The position numbers and the translations under genes were made by a program. Below the pieces are notes generated by a model that saw only the letters and a list, made by a program, of their open reading frames with translations, did no database searches and was not told the DNA's origin. Below are positions 11,201-23,200 of a stretch of 64,000 nucleotides of DNA, in pieces (positions within the stretch are counted from its first letter, which is position 1; every line of letters begins with the position of its first letter). The stretch is from Branchiostoma belcheri (lineage: Eukaryota; Chordata; Leptocardii; Amphioxiformes; Branchiostomatidae), in contig NW_017802503.1 of assembly GCF_001625305.1 (NCBI RefSeq), forward strand, positions 714,142 through 778,141. Direction: 5' to 3'.

Positions 11201-14200
11201 AGGGTCTGTATGGGGGGGGGGTTGTTCGTCCCTCATGGTCGAGGATGACCAACGAATTACGCAAAATTTTGTGACCGATTCTCAGAGCTGATTATGAACA
11301 GTTACGCGTTACAGCTAATGACAGTAATGTAATGATTACGAATTACGATGATTTTGGGCGGCTGCCTACGGATTACGAAGACTGGCATGCAGGCCCTCTA
11401 AAAATTAGTATGTACAACTTACTTAGCAGTCTTCGGCATTCAATGCACTGCGGCGAACAGCAATGACCTTTAATTCGACTTAGATTATGATCAATGATTA
11501 CATGTACACGTAGTTGCACCTGTACGATACTGGAATAATTAAGTGAGTTCGCTGAATTGCTCAGTCAAACTGAAACGACAACACACAATGCCAACTTCGA
11601 AGACGGGACCATTTCCAAAAAGATTTGTGTTTCATATAAAATACACATCCCTGAAGGAATAACTCCAGACTGCAGGACTCCGTATGTCAACAGGGGCCGA
11701 AGTGTCTGGAGTCCCTGTATGTCATGAACCGGTCCCTCTGAAAGTTCGCATAAACAAACTGGACAAGTCTCGGCTTGATAGAGTACTAGCAGACAGGCTT
11801 ACGTTGTTTGTAGAAAAAGCATATAGACTGTAATAACTCATGTATCATCCTTCGGAGGCGACCTTTGCCTGAACGTACATGTAAGTGAACGTTGATACGT
11901 GAAGTGCTGTGATGCATATTCTAGTTATCTGCATCTCTTTGGTCCAAAGGCTCTCACTCAATGATGCTCCTACATCGGTCTCCTGTTATCTATCTATCTA
12001 TCTAATAATAGTGGGGGTTATAGGCGCTACCAACGGATCCGTCTGATGGGTCTAGACCTTTTAGCCGAATGGTTAAAGCGCCGGGGTCTGAACTGGTGCC
12101 TGGGTTTGGCGTGGGTTCGATCCCCGGCCCGGGACCAGGAGTGTCTTTCTGTTTCTACTCTCCTAATTCTTACAGTTACTTCACAACCCTTCTACACCTT
12201 AACCGCGTCTTTAAATTTGTAGGGAACAACCCCATTCATTTCGGTATCTATCACAGTATCTATCAGTCACTGGGATAGCCTGGATGCCAGACCCATAGCA
12301 CACTGGCCCAAAGTTTTCCTGGTCACTGGAAAATTTTGGGCCAGTGTGGTATGGGCCTGGCATCCAGGCTATCACTGGGAAAACGTTTTTACAAGATCAT
12401 CAAACATCAAGTTATTCCAAACTAGCTCAGTGATACTGTTGATACAGTTCCCCCATCACGTCCTAGAGGCACCGGTAAGATTTTATGTCAAGATCGTTCC
12501 ACCAAAGCTTGGTCTGGGCCTCAGAACACAAATAAACACCCTGCTGGGAGGTGATGGAGAGATTTAAGCTACACCTAAAATTTGTTTTCGTAGTCCCGGC
12601 TAATGTGAGAAAGGATATCCCGATACCGCCGATCTCATCCAACAGACTTGATGGATAACACGTACATATCACTGAAATGGTGAAGAGGTTAAAAGTACCA
12701 AGATGTCGAGTGAAACGCCTCAACTAATCTTAAACTTTCTGTAATCTTAGAAATAATGGATGCATTTCAGCATCCTACACAATATGTACTTTAAAACATT
12801 TGTAGACATTTCCAGGATTTACGATATATTTTGCAATGACGTGAAGTGGATTTGTGACGGCAGTCAACTGCTATCAATTTCTTTGCCACATTTTTATGGG
12901 GGCACTTTTGTTGTATTTCTGTGGTTTCTCACTTTCTGTTGGTGGGGGTGTATGACAGTACTAGAATTACACACTTAAAAAGTAGAGCACTGAATCTCTT
13001 CACATCTTTCACTATATCTATTATATTCGTTTGAGTCATTCCATGAAATGTGTTCCATCATCATTCTATGTTAACTTGTATACTAAACGTAATAATGATA
13101 ATCTTTTGTTTCATTTGTCTACCTTTGAATATTGTTCTCTTAGTTGTGGCAGGTCGCTTGACAAGCCACAAAAGTAGTTTTAACCTTTTCAGAACACATC
13201 TGTGATTTATTCTAAGTCAATGAGAAATGTTGTTAACGTTTCTGTGTGTTAATGAGTTGCATGGTCTTTACTAATACTTACGTTATATTCCTCTACAATA
13301 ACCCATTAATTGGCCAGGCCGTTCCGGTGGCACCACCTCAGACGACCACAGGCCCACCCACTACTACAGATCATAGACCAATGATAACAACAACAAGAAC
13401 AACTTCAGTAGCAGCAACAACAACAGTAGCAGCATCAACAACAACAACAACAACTATAACAACACCAACAACACAAACATCAACACCAATGCCAACAACA
13501 GTGTCAACTCCTCGCGTTGTTCGAGGACCGACATTTCCACCCCAGGTAGTATTACTCCACAGCCGACACTCTTGCACTACAGACTGCACAGTTACCTGGG
13601 TTAAGGCCACAGCTTATGATGTTTATCCGCCATGTTTCCTTCAAGTATATCAAATATTATTAATCTCCAAGTACATTCCAACCACAGAACTGGAAGGTAA
13701 GTCAATGATCATACATGAATTTACAGCACTGATCATCATCGTGCATTGCTTGATGTCCTCATTGTATTTTTTTTTGCAAATGTGCTTCGATTTTACATAT
13801 GTATGCTACAATTGCCTCATTTCATTTACACAGCACAATGCTATGATAGTGATACCATTCACCAATTATAGCTACATTTACCGTATCGTAGACTCTATGT
13901 GCTCCAATAGCTTTGCGCTATAAGCATTTAATTCACCAACTGCCAATTCTACCTGTCACATATTACCCCATTCCACAGACCCTCCCTAACGTAAAACAAA
14001 TCAAGATTCAAGATCACTTTATTGAACATTGCAGAGGGAACGCTGAATTACGTCCAATTTTCAACAGGTTTTATAAACAATTCATTACAAACGGTATTTT
14101 ACATAAGATAGATAGGCAATTTACACTGATTATTGCAATCTACATGTATAACAATAACTTGGAATGGTTAAAACTGGCGCAACACCTCTAAGGTACAAAC

Positions 14201-17200
14201 ACTGTAGTGAATATTCAACTGTTAAAAAAGGAATCACATCCATAACCTTGAACTATCGGACGTACCACAAATAAGAAAATCCGCAGTAAGCCGGGTCATC
14301 GCGGGCCAGACACATTGACTGGTCTGTCTCCTATGGGAGCGCTCGACGGCAATGTGTCCAACACCTAGTCTCCACCAGACCTCTTTTGCAGGCTGAATAA
14401 ATAGTAGAAATCGTCCCGAAAAGGGGATACAATTGACCAGAACAGGCAAATTGGACCCTTCCTGGCCGGCCACCTACTCTGGCCAATTATGTCCCCCCTT
14501 TTAGGCCGCTTCTATTATTTATTCAGCCTGCAAAAGAAGCCTGGTGGAGACTAAGCAACACCAATCTGTGTGAAGGCAATGGACGGATGGCGTCCGTAGC
14601 CAACAGTAATAAGGGTAATGAAGCCAGCGCAGTCGCAAAATCAATCTACTGATTCATTGATTAAAAATGCCCATTCATCAATCTGGAACTGTGTTGATAA
14701 CCTGAATAAGACCTGATGCATTTTTTTTTTAAATTTATTTATTGAAACAACAAAGTACAAGACATGGTACAAGACACAGAGGTGGAAACTCTAGCCGAAG
14801 CTAATATTAATCACACCACTGACATAGAATACAAATTACAAGTATAAAAATGACAAAACAACAAATGAGCGTTCGTATATACAAAACTAACGGCAATATA
14901 AATCATTAGGCAACTGTAAATCGTTGGGTATTAAGTATAAAGGTTTGAGTAAGAATCCGAATTTTTTTCTCAACTTCAAGACGTAAAGGGGCGATGCATT
15001 TCTGGCTATAACAAATGCTTCATTCTGCATTTTAAAATTACACTTTTATACTGTAAAAGGTGTGGCTTTAGATTGCATGTCAATTTGCACCTATTGGATG
15101 CAATTTCTCAGGCACAGGATTTCCTCCTGGCGAGGCGCCCTGTGGGTGCTGGAAAAGGAAATGGAAAGTAGCCAACTCTTTCAGCAATAACCGATGAGTT
15201 GAGCCAAAGACAGGAACCAAGCTATGATGAATTGCAAAATTATTTCCAATGGGAAATATATGCTTCTGGCATCGGCAATTCAGCAAGAATCCACTTGTAT
15301 TATCTTCATTCCTGAACAAATATCAATTTGATGTAGATTCTTGTACATCGAATATGACATGCCTTTCGCAGCCAAACCAATATTAATAAAAACGTAAAAT
15401 ACGTCCATGATACGCCCCCCAAAAATAGTTCGTGCATATAAACCTGCATTTCTCCTCTGGTCTCTTAGCGTCACAGACGAAAGGTAGTGGATACTACCTG
15501 AAACGTCTGACCGTTTCCAAAATCATATCCAGTTGCTTGAGTAACTGTTTTTTGGCGTATCTTATTACCTGGATGTCTAACCTTCATCGACGTAACTCCA
15601 TGATCAATCATACCTTGTAAATCATGCAGATTAACTACGCAAAACTCTACAGGAAGATATTGATGAACAGATTATAAACGTCTGTGTTTATTCTCGTTAA
15701 TTGATCTCTGTCTCAGGCTTTCCCTAAGTCGTCATTGCTTTAGACTGCCCACTTGGGAAATCAATTCTGTTTAAATCCGGTCTGATAAAGTCACTTGACG
15801 TGGGCATGTAGATTTACGTTCATCCGTACGTATTTGCCATATACTAATAACGCTGTATACGTACATCAATGGCCCTCAAAGTTCCGCATTTTCGTCGTGG
15901 CGCAAAGGCGAAGCTGCCAAATATATATATATCTTTCCTAATTTGTACACAATAGTTGCATACTCATGTCCGGTAATGATAATTCATCGGAATTTATCTT
16001 TCATGTGTTAGTATAACTAAAACATGAGTGAATAGTTGTCGAAGATGTACGTATTACGTCCACTCTTACGAGCAAGGCAAACTAAAAATGTTTGTATGTT
16101 ACATATACTGTGAGTTCCAGGAATATCATATATCATATGTTCGGCATAAAAAGAAGTGACTTCTTAAACTTAAAGCAACTAGTAAGAAAGCGGCAAATAC
16201 ATTGACAGATTGAGAAGACTCAAAACGACCCCAACTGGTACCGATGTTGCAGAAAAGGCCGTGACATAGAATTTGTACCTACACTAATTGTGAGCCTAAA
16301 GCCACATGTGGTTGTGTTAGGAATTCCTTAAGCGTTACTAGGGACCTGAAAAATGTCAGAACACAGGATGGAAAAACCATATGTATTTCCTTGAATTAAA
16401 GCTAATCGCTGTCCGCCCACTCAAAGCAAGCCATAGGTCACAGCTGACAAGCAAACGCAGCAAATGCTTCACTTTATCGGGGTTATGCATTATCGGTCGT
16501 GGACTTTAAAAATGTAACAAGTGAAATAGAAAAGTGCAAATGGACAAGTGCAAATTTGGGCAATATCAAACTGTTCCAAATGGTCCCATATCACTGTGTG
16601 CTTTTTAACATAATTCATTTTTTACCTTCAAGTTATTTCGGAATAAATGTTTTGGTTGAGTCTTCTTGCAATTTCTTTTTTCAGCTTTGCTAATAGGTCA
16701 ACCAGCTGCCCTCACATTCACTCATGCTTCAAAGCACAGCAAGCTTGTGATTTTATTTTACCATCTGTTGGTCCTGTACATGTACATGTCAGCTACATAC
16801 GCTTGTATGTCTTTTTATCTAGTCTATCTGCCCAGGTTGCCATTAACTCTTTGTTTATAGAGGTTGTTAAGGAACCGTGACAACAGGATACATGTTTTAA
16901 TACACCAGAAACTCCTTTTCTCCAGGGACAACACAAAGTTGATCTTTTGAGGTTTGGGGGGATTAGTGATATGTCAGATTAGCTGGATGGCTAGATGTGA
17001 ACACTTGCACATTTCTGAACCATCTTATTTTACTTCTCTGTCACATAAATTCCTGCTTTTTCTTTCAGTATTGTTTAATCCAATACTCTCTCTCTCTTTG
17101 TGTGTGTGTGTGTTCTTTCAGTTTTGTTTAATCCATTCCTCTCTCTTTGTATGTGAATGTGTGTGTGCAAGGAGGTTATAGCCTCCTTGGTGTGTGTGCG

Positions 17201-17246
17201 TGCGTGTATGTGTGCGTGTGTGTTTGTGTGTGTGTGTGAGAGCATA

Positions 17247-17287
<41 letters not shown>

Positions 17288-20200
17288 TTGTATGTATGTG
17301 TGTGTGTGCATGCGTGTGTGTGTGTGTATGTGTCCCTGTGTTAAGCACATAGCAGGAGACCTTCAATGTCTCTCCTTTGCTTTTTCTCATCCTATGGTCA
17401 CCACACTCTGTTATTCTTCCAACACTCACATTGACTGAGACAAGTGATAGGATGAGAGGCAATATACAGAAGCAATAATTTTTAAATGTATATCATGATA
17501 CTAAAGACATCCATTTATTCCCCCACAGTTGATCCCAAGTAAGAACCAGGCAGACCTGAGCAATGAGGAGTCAGACAACATCGTGACTGTGTTCTTCAAC
17601 GGCACCAGGTCTAAACTTACTGTGAGTAAAATATTTTCTCAAGATGGTTGACATTTTCTATTCAGAACTGTATGCTTTCCCATTGACTTACATTTCATGG
17701 TGCCCATCAAGGCTGGAAAGTAAAGGTGGTCCAATGGCCACTGACCACTAAAATGTAGGCTGGGACAACTAAAAAGACACTTTGGGACATTTTTGGGACA
17801 ATAGAAAAATAATCAACATCAGAATGTCAGCCCTTCTTTTGTTTATATATCAGGCACACGTCCTGGCTTTTGGATCCGAAAAAATCCCCCTGAATTTCCT
17901 GTCTATACTGGTGCAATTATAATGGGCATGGGAAGCAAAATAAAGTCGACTTCAAGTTGAAGTCATACAATACTTAAAAAAAAAACAGGTTGGGACAGTT
18001 CATCCTCACTTTGGGGCAATTGAGATTTATTTTTGGGACAGTGCTGGGACAATAGGAAGAAACGTTAATTTTGATCATGAGGCCTGGCCCATGAACTTTC
18101 ATCATGGCCGTCGATCATCTTTGTTTGCACATAAATCTTCTTGTTATGATTTGTAATCATATCATTCAGCAAACTTCTCAGTTGTCTGTTTATTTATAAA
18201 CAGGCAAAAGGGACCTTATTGTAGAGTGTTGAGACATTTTTCGATTGCATACATTGTAAACCTAACGTTAGGTGGTAATGGATCTCACCTGTATGATTTT
18301 TGTACATCGATTCTCATAGAACTTTTCAATCCTTGGTTTGTTTCTTATGTAAAATCCTTGGTTCAAGTTTATTGCACAATGTTTGTAGAGTTCAAGCATC
18401 AAGAGCGAAGTACATGTAAGTAGCCTTTTGGTACTCTCCAAGCAGAGGTTTGCGTTTTGGCTTATTTTTGGTGCGTTTTTACTTTTTTATTGGGGTTTCT
18501 TTTTTGTACTTATTTTGTTATGCCCAAAAAAAATTAAGTGCAAGAAAGAAACCCCAATAAAAAAGCCTAAAAACATGCCAAAAAATTAGCCAAAACCCAA
18601 ACCTCTGCTTGGAGAGTAGCCTTTTGGCTCCAAATTTGTTATAGGGCTAAGCAGCAGGGAGAAGGTTGAAGCCTTCCTAACTTGATGCAAGGTTCTCATG
18701 TCCCGGTTGGATTTTTAAGGAATTTGTGGTTATCAGTTCTACTATCACAGTTCTGCTATTGGAGTTGCTCTTTTGATAATGTTATGACATCATTTGATGA
18801 AGCCCACCTTTCTAAGTTTGGAAAACACAGATGTGAATCTTTGATAGATACAGGCAGATGTTTCCAGCTGTTTTGATAGTTGTCTTGAAACCCAAGGTTT
18901 TACCTACGAAGGTCACATTTGTGATAGATGTAAATGTAGATACCAGCACCCCAGCTTAGTACACTATCAACATGAAAGAGATGTTTGAAATTTTCTTCAT
19001 CCTTAGTGAATCTACCAGTGGCTTGTACAAGCATCAGGGGCAGGGTTAGGATGGCTTGCACAAGCATTAGGCCTATTTAGGGGCAGGGTTAGGGATTTTA
19101 AACACCACCAGACAACTCAGTTGGCACTACCATCAATTTGTCCAAATCTAAGCTGAATTCCTCCCTCATCCTTTTTGGCCATTTTCAGACACTTGTCAAT
19201 ATAACTTCTAAGAAAAACATGACAAAAAAAAAATCATGAGTAACATTTTTGTGCAGGATCCAGATGTAGTCTGGAAATAGCCTCTACCAGGCTTTGGGAG
19301 GCGACTGGAAAGAGTAGAAATCGGCCAAATAGAGAGATAACATGCCAAGGGAGTTTGCTGGAGTGGCAAACTGTTCTCTCCAGCAGACCAACTCCCCTGG
19401 CATGTTATCTCTCTATTTGGCCGATTTCTACTCTTTCCAGCCGCCTCCCGAAGCCTGGTAGCAGAGGCTAGCCTGGAAATATGGGAACAGCTACTGCACT
19501 GTAGTAGTAGATAGTTTTTGTTATCTGATGGACTAGAGATATAACAGTTACTGCAAATTAACTTGATAAACACTGAACAGACACACAGTCCATAGGGAGG
19601 GATAGATGACTGGTAAGATAGTGCAGTCCTCACTGAGGAAGATATCATCAAAGATTTCTATGAAAAAAGGACGTGGATGTATAGCACACCCTCTTCTATG
19701 CTACGCAAGGTGCTAAACACAATTAAGCCCTTTTTTTGTCCCTAATGCCGCCTTGGGTGGCCAATTGGACCCTCTCTGTCCAACGGATTTGCCTGGCCAT
19801 TATGATACTGTCTTTTGCCACCCTAGAATCTGCTTGAAGATTAGTCCTTCCAGCTAAAATCTGAAATTCCTTTCTATGAATTGTTTATTTCGGTTCACAC
19901 CTCGCAGCCATTCGGCTGAATTATGTACAACTTACAAAATGTCTCTGAGAATTTGAAATTAAAGGTGTTACACTCAATACACTGTGAGGTTACGAGTGTT
20001 GGAATTAAGTTTTGCGATAAATGATCATTTTCTTTAAACAGTTCAATATTAGGATCAGTCAACAACAGCAATATTGATTAGTTCTAAAATATTGCACACA
20101 CTTCAGTAAGAGAAATGACATTAAAAGGATTATCTCTTCACAGAGGAACTCATGGATCCTCCAGTATGATGAGACATTCAGAGAGGACCTGTCAGAGATC

Positions 20201-23200
20201 ATCAATGACATCAGTGCCGGGCTGAACGTCCAACCCACCGACGTGATCTACGTGGAACCGACCCCCAAACTCCGGCGGGAAGGGCTGCTGGAGGTCTCCA
20301 TATTTGTGTATAACAGGACCAGCAGGACAGGTGAGGAGAATAGATAGAAGGACAGAGGCAAATAGAAAGATAGAGGCAAATGGCGGGCTGCCATCAAGCC
20401 TCAGTCAGCGTCAGAGTGCAAGCACGTCTATCCCTCGGAAGACGGGGAACAACAGACGATAAACTAGCCTGAGTTTTTTTGAGCGTTGTGACTAATGTCA
20501 CAACTTAGTCTGGTACCCAGTTTTCTTCAGGCTGGGGTCCAGAGCTGTTCAAGGCTGGACAACAGGCTATGTCTGCGGCCACTCACTCAGTCCTAAAGGA
20601 AACATAAACTAACTCCACATAAACTTTACATGATCATTTTTGCAAAATGAACCCCTCACACAATAAAATTACATTATGGGAAATTGATACATAGCTAAAA
20701 AGGATGTGCTTGAGGAATAAGTTCAAGAAATATTATTACAGACTTTCAGATAGTATGATCTGGTTTCTTATAAGCAATGCAAGTTATTTCTTGCATCAGT
20801 TATACCAATTTGCTGTTCAGTGGTTCACAGCTTAGCCTGAGCTTTGACCAAATCAGAACCACAGAGAGCAGATAACACAGAGACAACAGAGATCCCCACT
20901 TCAATTAATGAGGGCTTGCATGGGGGGTAGTGATTATGAATTACGCAAAATTTTCGTTGCCGATTACGATCGTACGAGCTGATTACTACTTAACGCTTTG
21001 TGGCTAATGAACTATTACAAATTACGTTCACTTGATTTTTGGGGAGGCTGTCTACGGATTACGAAGACTACAAAGGCCTCAGTGATTATGCCTTACGAAA
21101 AAAGGGCATGCAGCCCCCCAGATAACCCTGAGACATCAGAGATCCCCACTCCAATTCATGTGGAGAGCATCACTCACCACTGAACCCCCGGGAAGGCATC
21201 TGGGTTATCTTACTAGATAGAAGTTGTGCTGTCTATGGGGACAACAGTAAGCACTGCTAAGGCTCAGGATTTGTCCCAGTCCTTAAAGGTCTTTTTCTCT
21301 GATCCCTGTGGCAAAATCGGTGCCATTGTTAACAAACAAAGAGAAATGGGAACAATCAATATTTACAAGGCTTTAAAGAGGGCTGCAGGCACTGAAAATA
21401 TTGCTTATTGTGTTGGAATCTGTGCCAATCCTTTGCAGACTGTAATTTAAAATCAACTTGGCACGCACAAAATGTAAACAAGTTTGGGAAGTGTATGCTG
21501 CAACAATGTATGTCCAAGATACCTCGATGAAGGTAATACGATATGCCAAAAAGGAGTTACGCAAGCAACTGGATATGATTTTGGAAACGGTCAGACGTTT
21601 CAGCTAGTATCCACTAGATATCTCCAAGCAGATCTTTCGGTGGCCGCAGAAGACAGAATCAAATTGGCCAGGCAGTATCCATTAGCCAATAATGTCTGGC
21701 TAATGGACACTCCTCTGGCCAATGGATACTGCCTTGCCACCGTATAATCTGCTTGGAGATTATGCTCCAAGAGCAACCACACAACATGCAAAATCATTCC
21801 CAATGCATTATATCAATAGCTTTATATGAAAGAAGAAAATTCAATGATCCACCTATTGACCTACATATCAAAGTGTATTGGGTTTTCTTTTAGGAATATG
21901 ATGACCAAAAGTGTCCCATGTGTTTCTAGCACTTAACCAGGACAATCAGGATCGATGTTGTGGGAACTGCAGCAATGTTTTCCCTGTCTAGGGCCACACC
22001 AATTTAATTTGTTGGTTCTCGGATTTTTTCAGGAAAAATATGAAGCGACAGGGCGAAAAAAAATAAAAATAAAAACAGATCTAGGCATCCTATTATAGCC
22101 CCAAATGCTACGATAGGAGGTATGAAGTCAAAACAAAAGGCTGGTTCAAAATTTAAACAATGAATTTTGAACTTCTAATGATACTACTGCATTGAAAGAT
22201 GGAATAACTGTAACGACTAGGAAGAAAAGGACTGTTTTCAACTGTTCAGGGCAAAATATGAGCATTTTGCAGGTGATTCTGATTTTTTTTTTTTGCAAAT
22301 CAGGAAAAAATGAAGAGGCGAATCCGAGAACCAACAAATTAAATTGGTGTGGCCTAGGTTTTTTTTTTGTGATGATGCATAGTGTTAAAGACAAGCTTAT
22401 CTTTAGAATGAATGTGTTCCATATGAACCTCAATCAATACTGTGACCTGAATACGCGCACAGGGAGCAGCACAGATTATCCACTGTCAGTCACAGTTGCC
22501 AACTTGCCACAATAGCTGGAAGGCACTGTCAAACTTGTGCAGACACTGCAGATATCTGCTCAGATGAACATTTTTCAAGCTGCTTGAATGATCAGTCGCT
22601 TCCGAAGGTTGACACTCCTTTTGTAGTTTGCAAATGTTATGTTGGAAAATATGTGGTCTGCAACAGGCAAAATTCTGAGGTTATCCACTGTCAGTCACTG
22701 TTGCCACAAATGCCGGAAGGCTGATGTCAAACTAGTGCAGACACTGCAGATTATCTACTCAGAGGAACATTTTTCAGGCTGCTTGAATGATTTTCGCTTC
22801 CGTTGTATCGCTGATGACTGACAACAGTGAGGAAAGATGAAAGAGCAGATCTGATTGGTGGTGATATGGAATGATTTTGTCAGTGCAAAGATGAGGGCCT
22901 GCATGGGGGGGGGGTAGTGATTACAAATTACGCAAATTTTTCACTGCTGATTACGAATTACGTTTAAGTCTCAGAGCTGAGTACAACTTTACGCATTGCA
23001 GCTTATGTACTATCATGAATTATGTTGATTTTTGGGGAGGCTACCTACGGATTACGAAGACTAAAAAGGCCTGATTACGCCTTACGAAAAAGGGCATGCA
23101 GGTCCCAACAAATGCCGGAAGGCTGATGTCAAACTTGTGCAGACACTGCAGATTATCTACTCAGATGAACATTTTTCAAGCTGCTTGAATGATTTTCGCT

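Larger units (their letters stand above)
5230..13317 (+). other. Gene 1 large intron with repeats
   Basis: Eight kilobases without an exon I can support. It contains a foldback element at 7945-8117, copies of a short repeat with gcgcacgctcgcatcag (about 7020-7140 and 9335-9475), MITE family B (9524-9601), a family C relative (10153-10567), tandem copies at 10742-11145, a tRNA-derived SINE near 12050 and family C at 12276. Stretches 5300-6900 and 8120-8900 are AT-rich with no recognised feature. Confidence 0.55.
13546..17528 (+). other. Gene 1 intron
   Basis: Holds a foldback element (14366-14553), a retroelement-like 3' end running from 14730 (tttatttattgaaacaacaa), a Penelope-type repeat A fragment (15480-15600) and a TG microsatellite before the next exon. 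From 15650 to 17040 I see only AT-rich intron. Confidence 0.5.

Noticed and set aside
17075-17462. His/Thr-rich and Cys/Val-rich open frames
   Set aside because: Products of the TG microsatellite; no splice or coding signals.
22192-22515. 107-codon open frame on the plus strand
   Set aside because: It spans one arm of a foldback element (21990-22357) and the start of tandem repeats; no family and no splice context.
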